DNA of 64,000 nucleotides, taken from positions 4,154,001 to 4,218,000 of the forward strand of contig NC_010681.1 of NCBI RefSeq assembly GCF_000020125.1, written 5' to 3'. The translations under genes were made by a program, and so were the position numbers. Position 1 is the first letter of the stretch. Each line of letters begins with the position of its first letter. Positions 1 through 8,916 of this stretch are shown here, piece by piece. The notes beneath the pieces were generated by a model that saw only the letters and a program-made list of their open reading frames with translations, was not told the origin of the DNA and searched no databases. The stretch comes from Paraburkholderia phytofirmans PsJN (lineage in GTDB: Bacteria; Pseudomonadota; Gammaproteobacteria; Burkholderiales; Burkholderiaceae).

Positions 1-872
1 TTGGCTTGCGAGCCGTTCGCCACTGCAATGGGACTTGCGGGAAGGAAAGCGCTCGCTGCGCGCAGGTAACGATACCCTGCATACGCCTTCACCTGACCGA
101 ATTGATACGACGCAGCAGCGGACGCTCGACGCTCGGTGGCGGTGTTCGTTGCTGCAGTGTTGCTGTTGCGCTGTTCGTACACGGCGGTCGCAGCGAATGG
201 GCCTGTGGCATAGGTGAGTGTGCCACCGAAGTAGCGGCCGGTCAGCTCCGCCCCCGGCACTTCCGTACCGTAGCCCGTGTCGTAGCGCGTACTGTACATC
301 GCAGTTGCGGTCAACGGCCCGAACTTGCCGGTATACTTCGCGGAGTTATCGATACGCCCGGCGAACGCAGAGTCAACCGACAGAGTCGAGTAACGCGTCG
401 CTGCACCGAACGGGTCGAATGCGATAGCCTCTTCGAAGAGTAGCGAGTTTTGGCGCCCGAACGTCAACTGATGATTGTTGTACGCAAGCCCTACCCATGC
501 CTGTCGACCGAAAAGTCGCGAGGTGGTCGTGGCATTCGCACCGAGACCTTTGGTTGACTGGCCCAATGTACCGTCGTTGACGTTGAACCCGCTTTCAAGA
601 ACGAAGAGCGCCTTGAGGCCGCCGCCCAAGTCCTCTACGCCTCTCATGCCCCAGCGTGAGCCCGAGGAGTTCCCCGAGACTTCGCGGGTCACGGCACCGC
701 CCGAAGTCGTGTTATTCAGGTGTTCAATGCCGACATCCACAATGCCGTAAAGAGTGACACTACTTTGCGCGTTTGATTTAGCTGGCAAGCCCAAAAGGGC
801 AGCTGAAGCGGCGACCCCCATCACATACGCGGGATTTGCGAGGGCGTTCTTTTTTAGCTTCTTAAAAGGCAT
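1..872 (-). CDS. Gram-negative trimeric porin, C-terminus cut by window edge
   Basis: I translated this frame by hand on the minus strand. It runs open from an ATG at 872 to the window edge (about 290 codons; family members are usually 360-390). A signal peptide (MPFKKLKKNALANP, a hydrophobic stretch, then a cut after SNA) is followed by the mature start QSSVTLYGIVDVGIE, the hallmark of Burkholderiales OmpC-like porins (Gram_porin_4). Family blocks SGSRWGMRGVEDLGGGLKAL, FVLESGFNVNDG and LFGRQAWVGLAY follow, then alternating beta-strand sequence with many aromatic residues. It should form an outer-membrane trimeric diffusion channel. It lies downstream of the MFS gene on the same strand, 351 bases away, so it may supply outer-membrane entry for the same catabolic module; that link is inference. 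Confidence 0.93.
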   Translation of the reverse strand, partial: MPFKKLKKNALANPAYVMGVAASAALLGLPAKSNAQSSVTLYGIVDVGIEHLNNTTSGGAVTREVSGNSSGSRWGMRGVEDLGGGLKALFVLESGFNVNDGTLGQSTKGLGANATTTSRLFGRQAWVGLAYNNHQLTFGRQNSLLFEEAIAFDPFGAATRYSTLSVDSAFAGRIDNSAKYTGKFGPLTATAMYSTRYDTGYGTEVPGAELTGRYFGGTLTYATGPFAATAVYEQRNSNTAATNTATERRASAAASYQFGQVKAYAGYRYLRAASAFLPASPIAVANGSQA

Positions 873-1223
873 TTTTTCTCCAAACATTTTGATAATAGTT
901 ATGCGAGTAAATCTGTGGCTCGCCAATCGATAGGCACAGACGAGCCATCCCCGCTGCGGCATGACTAGGCCGGCAGACCAGGAAGTTGCCCTCGAGGCGC
1001 AGGGGCATGAGTGCTGTGTACAGCGGGTGCTTTGCGGGCTACGCTGCTACAACGAATCTCGGAGGAGGAAGGACCGCAAGATGAGCGTGCGTTGCGGATA
1101 CGTTGCTTGGAGTGGCCGAATAGCCGAGCAAACGAATACCCGCAAACGCACAGCTTTCGAGAACACCGAGGGGTGTTTCACGAACCCCTGTCGAATAAAA
1201 CTACTTCAGGCGGTTCAGTGAGC
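873..1223. other. intergenic stretch, no gene seen
   Basis: These 351 bases lie between the end of the MFS gene and the porin start, both on the minus strand. Short plus-strand frames here carry no recognisable protein pattern. The last 80 bases before the porin (an AT-rich stretch around 877-905) are the likely porin promoter, but I could not pick convincing -35 and -10 boxes. Confidence 0.4.
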
Positions 1224-2450
1224 TCAATTTATCGCCAATTCAAGTGAGCTGTTAGTCTCATTCGGAACCTTGAATACGAGCGCAGCGACCACCGACAAAA
1301 CTCCGACCCCAATGAGCAGATAGAAAGCTGAGAAGAATGCTCCATTTGCTGCTGTGATAAGGGCGCCCATAATTGCAGGGAAGATGGAGTTCGCCAGTTG
1401 ACCGCCGAAGTTCATAAGACCAGAGGTCTTCCCAATCAATTGCTCCGGTACCCGACGCAGCGGAGTGGCGAATACTGTGGCGTACACCAGATTGAACGAC
1501 AAGGAGAAGAGCGTCCAGTATGTAAGCAGCAGCCAAATTTGGGTGGTTGTAATCATAAGCACCAAGAAAACAGTGCTGAGAGCCGAGCCCGCGACCAAGC
1601 AACCCTTCTCAAAACGCTTATCGAGCTTGTCCAGGAAAAACCCGACCGTATTAGCGCCTGCGAACGCAATCAGGTTGGGCACGACCAGAGCAAGTCCGGC
1701 GTGCTTCAAGCTGATGTGATAGCTCGTCATGAGGTAGGTCGGCATCCACGAATTCACACCGACATGCAAGGCACTGGTGAAAAACCACACTGCCGTGAGC
1801 TTCCACGCCAAGGGGGATTGAAGAACTGGCTTCCAGGCGACGCGAGGACGCTCTACATCAGTCTTCTGCCGCGCTCGCTTATCGCCACGCAGACTGAACC
1901 AGAGAATGACAGCGACGGCGAAGCCGACAACAGACAGAATGTCGAACGCCCCACGCCACCCAAGCTTGGTAACGCTCGCTGCAATGATTGCTGAGCCAAC
2001 GGCACTGCCCAGAAACGTCGTGGAGACGAGAAAGGATTTGGCTCTCGCTCGTTGCTTCTTGGGGAACACTTCAGCGACCGTGACAGAACTCGCGGGCGAG
2101 AAGCTGCCTTCGCCGAGACCGAACATGAAGCGAATCACCAGCAGCGACGCAAACGACCACCCCAAGCTAGTCACGCCGGTGAAGATGGACCACATTACGA
2201 CGCACGCGACCACGACAATCCGGGAGCCGAACTTGTCGGACAGCCAGCCACCGGCTAACTGCATGATTGCGTAGCTGAAATAGAACGCGCTCAGAAGCAT
2301 GCCTCCCTCCTGAGCGGTGAGCATGAACTCCTTCGAGATTGGAACGAGCGCGACGCTCATCAGAATGCGGTCGGCGTAACCGACCGCCCACGCGAGGAAA
2401 AGACCTGCAATCACTGCGGTCTTCTGCGCTCGGCTGAATTTATCTCCCAT
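1224..2450 (-). CDS. MFS transporter, anion:cation symporter type
   Basis: A 408-residue inner-membrane carrier with about 12 hydrophobic segments. Visible family features are the first helix AVGYADRILMSVALVPIS, the loop 2-3 motif A signature GGWLSDKFGSRIVV and the conserved MFGLGEGSFSPASS, which place it in the ACS group (hexuronate, phthalate and tartrate-like anion carriers). The open frame extends to 2510, but the start at 2450 is preferred because GGAGAAGGTG sits directly upstream and the protein then begins MGDKFSRAQK. It is divergent from the M81 hydrolase gene, with a LysR-type operator between them at 2605-2621. Substrate is unknown; context suggests an N-acyl-D-amino acid, a peptide or a related organic anion. 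Confidence 0.9.
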   Translation of the reverse strand: MGDKFSRAQKTAVIAGLFLAWAVGYADRILMSVALVPISKEFMLTAQEGGMLLSAFYFSYAIMQLAGGWLSDKFGSRIVVVACVVMWSIFTGVTSLGWSFASLLVIRFMFGLGEGSFSPASSVTVAEVFPKKQRARAKSFLVSTTFLGSAVGSAIIAASVTKLGWRGAFDILSVVGFAVAVILWFSLRGDKRARQKTDVERPRVAWKPVLQSPLAWKLTAVWFFTSALHVGVNSWMPTYLMTSYHISLKHAGLALVVPNLIAFAGANTVGFFLDKLDKRFEKGCLVAGSALSTVFLVLMITTTQIWLLLTYWTLFSLSFNLVYATVFATPLRRVPEQLIGKTSGLMNFGGQLANSIFPAIMGALITAANGAFFSAFYLLIGVGVLSVVAALVFKVPNETNSSLELAIN

Positions 2451-2604
2451 CACCTTCTCCAATATATTTAGGGCCGGGGCTAGTTTGCTTACCACCACCC
2501 ACCCCTGCAATTTGCTTCGCCGGTATTACTGCGTCCAATGAAAAGAAATTGGGAGACATAGACTCAGGTTATATCGCGCCCGCTGCATAGCTTAGTCCCG
2601 ACCG

Positions 2605-2621
2605 CATAACCACAGGTTAAT
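2605..2621. promoter_or_regulatory. LysR-type operator CATAACC-ACA-GGTTAAT
   Basis: Dyad TAACC-N3-GGTTA, a perfect T-N11-A LysR box, between the divergent MFS and M81 genes. The same core recurs twice upstream of the OCD-family gene and dadA. A lone half-site, GGTTATA, lies at 2577-2583. Confidence 0.65.
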
Positions 2622-2743
2622 CCTCCCCTCGTATATTCAATTGTCGAGAACCGTCCGTACGTTCACACTTGGCTGCACACAGCGCGGATGCGCTTTCCAT
2701 TGGGGCGTCGCCGCCTTGTAGGGCGACCAAAATAGGGGGACTT

Positions 2744-4192
2744 ATGCGAGTTTTCACTGCAGGGATGGGGACAGAGACAAATACTTTTTCCCCAGTGCCG
2801 ACGGGACTTGATGCTTTTCGTGAACGCGGAATTTATCCTTCCGGGACACATCCAGACCGCATGTCGCGCTACGGCGCTCCCATGTTCATTGCTCGCGAGC
2901 GTGCTCGAAGCGAAGGCTGGACAGTTTTCGAAGGCCTTTACGCGGAAGCCCAGCCTGCGGGACTCGTCACGCGCGAGGCATACGAGAGCCTGCGGGATGA
3001 GCTTCTCTCTGACTTGAAAAGAGTGCTTCCTATCGATGTCGTGCTTCTTGGGCTGCACGGGGCGATGGTGGCCGACGGCTACGACGACTGCGAGGGTGAC
3101 CTCATCGCTCGCGTGCGTGAACTGGTGGGACCGAAGGCAATCATCGGCGCCGAACTCGACCCGCACGCGCACCTGAGCAAGGAAATGGTCGAGAGCGCAA
3201 CGTTGCTCATCGCTTACAAGGAATACCCTCACACGGACATCAAGGAGCGTGCGGTCGAACTGGTAGACCTTTGCGCACAAGCCTTTGCGGGAAAGATTCA
3301 TCCGGTCGCCGCCGTTGTCGACACGAAGATGGTCGTTCCGATTCACACCTCGCGAGACCCCGGCCGTAGCTTCGTCGACAAGCTGAGCGCGATGGAAGGC
3401 AAGAACGGGGTGCTTTCTCTTTCCGCCATCCAAGGGTTCGCCACCGGTGACGTACCGTCGATGGGTACTAAGGTCCTTGTCTACACGGACGGCGACAAGG
3501 CGGCGGCGCAGACGCTGGCAAAGGAATTGGCAGCCGAGCTTATTTCCCTGAGGGATAAGCTGCGCGTGAACTATCTGTCGGTGGACGAGGCGCTGGACAA
3601 GGCGCTGGAAGGAGGACCTACGCCGGCAATCCTGGCGGACCGAGCCGACAATCCTGGCAGCGGCGCGGCAGGCGATTCGACGTTCATCCTGAGACGGCTG
3701 CTCGAGCGCAAGATTTCCGACGTAGCGATTGGACCGCTCTGGGACCCGATTGCGATTCAAATGGCGTTCGGAGCGGGCGTTGGCGCCCGCATGCCGTTGC
3801 GCATTGGCGGGAAAATCAGCCCGATGTCCGGAGACCCGGTCGACGCCGTTTGTTTGGTGAAGGAATTGAGGCGCGGCCATGTCATGACCGCGCAAACTGG
3901 CGAACCCCTGAGCGTCGGCGACTCCGCGTTGATTGAAGTCGACGGCATCGAGTGCGTGCTGATTTCCGTCCGCGCTCAGGCAATCAACGTCGACCTTTTC
4001 ACGGGGTTGGGTTGCAATGTCGCCAGCAAGAAAATCGTGGTGGTTAAGTCGGCGCAGCATTTCTATGCATCGTTTTCGACCGTTTCGAAGCGAGTTCTTT
4101 ACGTGGGAGCGCCCGGCTCCGCGACGCCTCGATATGACCAGCTGACCTATCGTAAAGCCGAACTTCCAAAGTGGCCCATCACGCTCGACTGA
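2744..4192 (+). CDS. M81 family metallopeptidase (MlrC-like)
   Basis: 482 residues, close to the family norm of about 490. The N-terminus MRVFTAGMGTETNTFSPVPT is the classic MlrC start, followed by GLHGAMVADGYDDCEGDL and AELDPHAHLS (DUF1485 domain, putative metal ligands D and H) and the C-terminal domain opening with ADRADNPGSGAAGDST. An upstream in-frame extension to 2669 exists, but ATG 2744 has AGGGGGA at a good distance. MlrC of microcystin degraders cleaves linear peptide fragments rich in D-amino acids; most homologues are uncharacterised hydrolases. Here it sits beside an N-acyl-D-amino-acid deacylase and a D-amino-acid dehydrogenase, which fits release of D-residues from a peptide or lactam. 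Specificity is inference; family membership is clear. Confidence 0.9.
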   Translation: MRVFTAGMGTETNTFSPVPTGLDAFRERGIYPSGTHPDRMSRYGAPMFIARERARSEGWTVFEGLYAEAQPAGLVTREAYESLRDELLSDLKRVLPIDVVLLGLHGAMVADGYDDCEGDLIARVRELVGPKAIIGAELDPHAHLSKEMVESATLLIAYKEYPHTDIKERAVELVDLCAQAFAGKIHPVAAVVDTKMVVPIHTSRDPGRSFVDKLSAMEGKNGVLSLSAIQGFATGDVPSMGTKVLVYTDGDKAAAQTLAKELAAELISLRDKLRVNYLSVDEALDKALEGGPTPAILADRADNPGSGAAGDSTFILRRLLERKISDVAIGPLWDPIAIQMAFGAGVGARMPLRIGGKISPMSGDPVDAVCLVKELRRGHVMTAQTGEPLSVGDSALIEVDGIECVLISVRAQAINVDLFTGLGCNVASKKIVVVKSAQHFYASFSTVSKRVLYVGAPGSATPRYDQLTYRKAELPKWPITLD

Positions 4193-4499
4193 CAGCACCG
4201 CATTGCTGATGAAAGCGGTGGTCTCCGCCACCGCCTCGACCCGCCTGAAGATTCGAAACGCCTGCTTTCCGGCTAGCGCCGACCTCCAGGCGTACAGAAA
4301 CGCGACCAAGTATGTAAAAAAGGCAACGCATCCCAGATGCGTTTCCAGAATCTTTAAGGCTGGCACGTTCCACACGACAGTCAGCCCGTCGCCGCTGTGC
4401 AAGTCTACGTTCGGGTCGGTCCTTTGACCTCGATGTCCAGCAGCGGCGAACTCATTGACTTGCCGTGCGCGTCCAGCGCCAACGGACGCGTGACGCCGC

Positions 4500-5041
4500 C
4501 GCCAAGTGATACGCGCCGTGGTCGCGGGCGCGGTAAATGCATTGGTGCGCAACGATGAGGCCGACATCGGTCTAACAGACGGTGGCATACAGGATTCGAC
4601 ACTCGAAGTGCTTCACACGGGAACGGACCGTCTGGTCGCAGTCTTCCCGAAGACGCATTCGATGGCGAAACAACAAAAAAATTTGGCATCAGAGAGTTGC
4701 TGCGTTCGCCTCTTGTGCTCACCGCACCGGGCACCAGCGTAAGAGCAGTCGTCGATAGCGCGTTCGCCCAAACCGGCGAGCAACCAACGATTGCCAGCGA
4801 GACAACCTACACAATGACAGCCGTCGCGATGGTACGCGCGGGACTAGGTGTGGCAATCTTGCCTGAGTCAGCAAGAGAGCTGCGTGCCGAACCAGAACTC
4901 GTGACTAACGTGATTAAGCATCCCTCGTTCGTACGGCCAATTGCGCTCATAAAAAAGCGGGGCCGCACGCCTCCTCCAGTCACCGAGCCGTGTATTGCCC
5001 TGCTACGCGACGCGTTGGACGACGCCGCGCGCCACCGATGA
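4500..5041 (+). pseudogene. LysR regulator relic: substrate-binding half, frameshifted, no HTH
   Basis: Two pieces of one LysR substrate-binding domain lie in different frames. Piece one (to about 4670) reads NALVRNDEADIGLTDGG and TDRLVAVFPKTH. Piece two (about 4685-5041) reads SPLVLTAPGTSVRAVVDSAF and VAMVRAGLGVAILPESAREL. The switch falls at a run of seven A at 4674-4680, where one missing base would rejoin the frames. No helix-turn-helix is visible upstream: 4193-4499 has no recognisable coding pattern. It is a truncated relic next to an intact LysR gene, perhaps an older regulator of the same module. Confidence 0.75.
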
Positions 5042-5051
5042 AAGTCGGCGA

Positions 5052-5945
5052 TTACGACCTCCCCACGCGCTTAGCGAGTTGTTGCATGAACACCTTTAGT
5101 GCGTGAGTTCCAGCATTGCTCGCAGCGGTCATCACGCTAACCCCAATTGAGAAAGCAGGTTCGAGCTCCTTGACGAAACTGCGGTCTCCCATCCCTGTGG
5201 CGGTGTATTCGTCGATAATCGTGAAGCCTACGCCGCTCTCGGCCAGCGCGCGGGCAAGGTAGTAGGTCTTCACCTCAATCATGGGCGATACATCGTGCTT
5301 GTCGAGAGTCGCCAACGTGGCGCTTATTTTCAATCCGAGCGGGTCCGCGGAGTCGAGGCCAATCCACTTCGAGTAGTCCAGGTCACCGAGATGGACAGGA
5401 CTGAGGCCACTACCGGTTGTCCCATCGTTTGGACCAACAAACACTGCCTTGGCTTGCCCGAGTTCTTCGATGGTAATACCGGCCTTTGCTGTCGGTTCAA
5501 ACGCGATACCAACGTCGATTTCCTGTGCTAGCAACAGGGCCGAAAGGGTCTCGTTGTTTTCCGTTCGAATGTTTAGCGACACGTCGGGACAAAGGCCAGT
5601 GAACGCAGCGACTGCCTGTGGAACGAGACTGAGACCAAGGCTCGGGATGCACCCAATTCTCAGCATCCCGCCTGGATGTGAGGCGAGGTTGCGGGCCAGA
5701 TTCCGGACTCGCTCAAGGCTCAAGTGAAGAGATTTCGTCTCTTGAAACAACATGACGGCTTCGGGTGTGGCCTTGAGCCCGCCAGGCAATCGCTTGAACA
5801 GCGCGACACCGAGGCTGTGCTCGGCTTGCGCGAGCATTTTGCTCGCGGCCGGCTGAGAAATATTCAAGAGGTCAGCCGCTCCCGAGAGAGAGCCCGCCTG
5901 CATTACTGCATGGAAAACCTCGATGTGACGCAAGCGCATGGTCAT
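5052..5945 (-). CDS. LysR family transcriptional regulator
   Basis: 297 residues from ATG 5945 (ATG 5939 also fits). The N-terminal winged helix reads MRLRHIEVFHAVMQAGSLSG with the recognition segment ISQPAASKMLAQAEHSLG, followed by a type 2 periplasmic-binding-like effector domain (LRIGCIPSLGLSLVPQAVAA). The open frame extends upstream to 6050, but that leader does not look like LysR sequence. It is the last gene of the minus-strand run OCD-family gene, deacylase, lysR, and is the obvious candidate to bind the TAACC-N3-GGTTA operators in this module. In its effector domain it resembles regulators such as NocR/OccR/LrhA-type proteins only at a general level. The regulator role is near certain; targets are inferred from context. 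Confidence 0.9.
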   Translation of the reverse strand: MTMRLRHIEVFHAVMQAGSLSGAADLLNISQPAASKMLAQAEHSLGVALFKRLPGGLKATPEAVMLFQETKSLHLSLERVRNLARNLASHPGGMLRIGCIPSLGLSLVPQAVAAFTGLCPDVSLNIRTENNETLSALLLAQEIDVGIAFEPTAKAGITIEELGQAKAVFVGPNDGTTGSGLSPVHLGDLDYSKWIGLDSADPLGLKISATLATLDKHDVSPMIEVKTYYLARALAESGVGFTIIDEYTATGMGDRSFVKELEPAFSIGVSVMTAASNAGTHALKVFMQQLAKRVGRS

Positions 5946-6131
5946 GCTAGTGACGTGTTTAACTGTTGGCGAGACACCAGCTCCGAGCACCGAAGCAGGT
6001 GACCCAGCTACGCCGGCATAGTAACGTGGCTGATGGAAGTTTACTCCCATCAGCCACTCTGAACTCGCCGTTGAAGATGAGCAACTCTTCGCGGGACCGG
6101 GCCTCGGGGAGTTGGTGGGCTGATTTGCGAA

Positions 6132-7592
6132 CTATCGCTTCGTGCGAGTAATCACAGTGCCGTTTCGAGCGCCGAGATGGGCGCGCTGCTGCCACGTAAC
6201 AGTGCCATTCACGATGACATAGTCGATACCGTCTGCCGGCTCCTTGGGGTTATCGTAAGTGGCACGGTCCAGAACAGTGTTGGGGTCGAACACGACGACA
6301 TCGGCGTGGTTTCCGACCTCGAGGATTCCGCGCTGCTCAATCCCGAAATTCTGTGCTGTCAGGCCAGTCATTTTCCAGACTGCAGTCTCCAACGAGAAGA
6401 GTCCGAGCGTGCGACTGTAGTGACCAAGAACCCGAGGAAAGGTACCCCAGAGGCGTGGGTGCGGATTTTCTCCGGTAGGAAGACCGTCTGACCCAATCAT
6501 CGTCTCATCGAACGCCAGAATCCGCTGCACGTCGTGCTCGTCCATGCTGAAGTAGATGGCGCTTGCCGGCTGCAGCCGCTTCGACGCTTCAGACCTACTC
6601 ACGCCCCATTCTTCAGCGATGTCGCCGAGTTCCCGCCCGACAAGCTCTGGGTGAGTGCCGCTGCTCGCAATTCGAATCTTGCCTGTCAATCTGTCTTCGG
6701 CGAGGTGCAACATCGTCGAGCTTGCGTTGTAGGGGTAGCAATCGAGCGCTACGCACTGACATTTCATCGCGGCACGGATGAAAGGAAGCGTGATTGTCGA
6801 CTTTCCGAAATTCTGCTCGCGCATCAACTTGTGGTGGGACACTACCACTTTGACGTCTAGTGCTTTACCGATTGCAAAGGTCTCTTCGAGCGACTCAATG
6901 CTGCTATCGGCCTCGTTGCGCATATGCGTTGCGTACACGGCACCTGTTCCGGTCAGGGGCCGACAGACTTCGATGACTTCTTCCGTAGTGGCTGCTGCGG
7001 CCGGTGGATATGCCGTTCCAGTCGATATGCCGAGAGCGCCCGCATTGAGCGCTTCGGTCAGCAACTCTCGCATATCGGAAATCTCTGCGGAAGTCGCGGT
7101 GCGACTCAGGTCCGCCATGGTCCGCGCTCGAAGCGTGGTATGGCCTACCATAGGTGCAACGTTGACCGCACACGGCGCCGCGCGAAGTGCTTCGACGTAG
7201 TCGCTGAACGTTTGGAAGGACGTTCCATCCTGAGGTTTCTCTGGGACCAGCAAATTGAGCGGCGCGGGCACCGGCGAGTCCGCACGCAGCGGAGCGATAC
7301 TCACACCGCAGTTGCCTGTAACAACGGTCGTGACGCCTTGCGAAACCTTAGAGTCCATCGAAGGTAGGCGCAGGACTGCGGCGTCATCGTGAGTATGCGA
7401 GTCGATAAAGCCGGGCGATACTATCTTCCCTGAGGCGTCGAGAGTCGTTTTTGCGGCTTGGCCTCTCAAGTTTCCGATGGCGACGATACGACCGCCACGA
7501 ATACCGACATCCGCCTCGTAGCGCGGGCGCCGCGTCCCGTCGATGACCGTGCCACCAACAATCAACAAATCGAAGTCTTCAGCGACGGACAT
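6132..7592 (-). CDS. N-acyl-D-amino-acid deacylase (D-aminoacylase family amidohydrolase)
   Basis: 486 residues from ATG 7592; the frame is open further to 7667 without family sequence. It is an amidohydrolase-fold zinc enzyme that cleaves N-acyl-D-amino acids to the free D-amino acid and a carboxylate. Visible features are the N-terminal beta-sandwich strand DLLIVGGTVIDGTRRP, the metal motif GFIDSHTHDD (H66 and H68), the family block TTVVTGNCGVSIAP (Cys95, metal or structural in D-aminoacylases), YATHMRNEADS, VVSHHK and the late Asp in MIGSDGLP. It sits between the OCD-family gene and lysR, opposite dadA, so its product would feed DadA directly. A dihydropyrimidinase-like or other N-acyl substrate cannot be excluded. 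Confidence 0.88.
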   Translation of the reverse strand: MSVAEDFDLLIVGGTVIDGTRRPRYEADVGIRGGRIVAIGNLRGQAAKTTLDASGKIVSPGFIDSHTHDDAAVLRLPSMDSKVSQGVTTVVTGNCGVSIAPLRADSPVPAPLNLLVPEKPQDGTSFQTFSDYVEALRAAPCAVNVAPMVGHTTLRARTMADLSRTATSAEISDMRELLTEALNAGALGISTGTAYPPAAAATTEEVIEVCRPLTGTGAVYATHMRNEADSSIESLEETFAIGKALDVKVVVSHHKLMREQNFGKSTITLPFIRAAMKCQCVALDCYPYNASSTMLHLAEDRLTGKIRIASSGTHPELVGRELGDIAEEWGVSRSEASKRLQPASAIYFSMDEHDVQRILAFDETMIGSDGLPTGENPHPRLWGTFPRVLGHYSRTLGLFSLETAVWKMTGLTAQNFGIEQRGILEVGNHADVVVFDPNTVLDRATYDNPKEPADGIDYVIVNGTVTWQQRAHLGARNGTVITRTKR

Positions 7593-7676
7593 TCTCAGAG
7601 CCTCATTTTTCAGGTGACCGGCTGTCCACCGGCGGCCTATGAGACAGAGCGCGCCGCTGAACTCCACAAACGTGCC

Positions 7677-8588
7677 TTAAGCAGCAAGCTTCTTATAGAC
7701 CAAGGCAGAGAGAGCGACGTCCACAAGACCAACGCCAACGGACTTATATACGGTGATGCCTTTGGCTCGCTCTTGTCCCTCGGACGCAGCCAGGACAGGG
7801 CCCAACTCCTCAACCTTTGCCCAATCAACGATACCCTCCTTGGCCATCAGAAGGTCACCTGCTTCTTTCTGCGCTTGCTCTTTCAGTTCGACGATGACAC
7901 GGCTCGCACGTTCAAGTGTCGTGTCGTCAATCTCGCGTGTTTGCGGCTTGCTTGACCCGATTGCAGCCACGAAGACGTTGGGCTTCAGGAGAGCGCCGTC
8001 GAAAATCGGAGTCGGACTACGCGTGCAGGTGACGAGCACATCTGCCTGCGACACCGCAGACTGGATGTCTTCGGTCAAAAACTCGACATCCGGATGACTA
8101 GCTCTGAATTTTGAGGCGAGTTGCTCGCCATCGCCTTTGCTGACAATGTAGACGCGCTTGAACACGCCAATCTCAAGCAGAGCTGCGATGTGCGCTTTTG
8201 CCTGCACCCCAGCACCAAACACCGTGAGGGTACTCGCGTTTTCCGGGAGTTGTGCCTCGACAGCCACGCGGGTGGTTGCAGCGGTGCGGAACTCTGTAAG
8301 GGCATTGCCCTGGATGCTTGCGAGATAGCGTCCGTCCTTCGTATCGAAGAGAACGACTACAAAGTCGAACTTGCCTGCCAGCGTTGAATAGACCTTCGCG
8401 CCGCACACCTCCGCGTCCGTGACAATCCCGCCCATCACGCTGAGGGTCACATTGTCTAATTGCTTACGACTTCTTTGCAGCGAGACTGCGCGACCCCGTG
8501 CGTCCGCGAGAAACGCATCGCGCACGACCGAACTACTCTCGTTGAGGGTAAGGGCGCCGCGGACCTGTTCATCGGTAATCAGTTTCAT
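7677..8588 (-). CDS. ornithine cyclodeaminase / mu-crystallin family protein
   Basis: 303 residues from ATG 8588 (MKLITDEQVRG). An ATG at 8594 with a GGAG further upstream, or the open frame to 8624, are alternatives. The Rossmann signature LTVFGAGVQAKAHIAALLEI, the substrate-side segments GGIVTDAEVCGAKVYS and ALTEFRTAATT and the downstream VFVAAIGSSKPQTREID are typical of the OCD/mu-crystallin family. Members are ornithine cyclodeaminases, alanine dehydrogenases or NAD(P)H-dependent reductases of cyclic and linear imines (ketimines, delta1-pyrroline-2-carboxylate). Beside a D-amino-acid dehydrogenase that makes imino acids, a ketimine reductase turning the imine into the L-amino acid is the attractive reading. 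That would give a D-to-L inversion route; this is inference. It is probably the first gene of the operon that includes the deacylase. Confidence 0.85.
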   Translation of the reverse strand: MKLITDEQVRGALTLNESSSVVRDAFLADARGRAVSLQRSRKQLDNVTLSVMGGIVTDAEVCGAKVYSTLAGKFDFVVVLFDTKDGRYLASIQGNALTEFRTAATTRVAVEAQLPENASTLTVFGAGVQAKAHIAALLEIGVFKRVYIVSKGDGEQLASKFRASHPDVEFLTEDIQSAVSQADVLVTCTRSPTPIFDGALLKPNVFVAAIGSSKPQTREIDDTTLERASRVIVELKEQAQKEAGDLLMAKEGIVDWAKVEELGPVLAASEGQERAKGITVYKSVGVGLVDVALSALVYKKLAA

Positions 8589-8698
8589 GTGCATGCGTTG
8601 GCTTAACTCCAGACAGTCAACCAACTTTCCTAAAAGTTATGTCGAGTCTGATTGTTTCCCGTGAGAACCAAGCAGTCTAATGCAATTTTTTAGTTCGA

Positions 8699-8715
8699 CA
8701 TAACCTGCGGTTATG
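8699..8715. promoter_or_regulatory. perfect LysR-type palindrome CATAACC-TGC-GGTTATG
   Basis: A 7-3-7 perfect inverted repeat, about 110 bases upstream of the OCD-family start, in the 328-base divergent gap (8589-8916) before dadA. It contains the T-N11-A LysR core TAACC-N3-GGTTA. Nothing else in this gap looks coding. Confidence 0.7.
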
Positions 8716-8794
8716 CGCAGCCTCCCTGCGTAGACGACGCATCAATTGCCAAATAGTGGGCAACGCGTCGTACATCCAGACAAGAGCTCCTGCA

Positions 8795-8811
8795 CTTAAC
8801 CATGGGTTATG
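8795..8811. promoter_or_regulatory. second LysR-type operator CTTAACC-ATG-GGTTATG
   Basis: One mismatch from a perfect 7-3-7 dyad, with the same TAACC-N3-GGTTA core as 8699-8715. The two centres are 96 bases apart. It lies about 105 bases before the dadA start, so the two sites may serve the two divergent promoters. Confidence 0.65.
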
Positions 8812-8916
8812 TCCTGCGTCGAATTCTCAATTGCGACGACTGCCGAACCTTCCCATACTGGATTTATCTCGGGATTGACACGACCCCGCAGCAAATCGAA
8901 CCATTTTGGGAATTGA

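Noticed and set aside
2663..4588. Open frame of 641 codons on the minus strand opposite the M81 gene
   Set aside because: Its sequence is rich in Arg, Ala and His with no domain; the M81 protein on the plus strand has clear family motifs. It is a high-GC shadow.
4660..4700. Programmed ribosomal frameshift at the A7 run in the LysR relic
   Set aside because: The gene also lacks its DNA-binding domain, so decay or a sequencing error is simpler.
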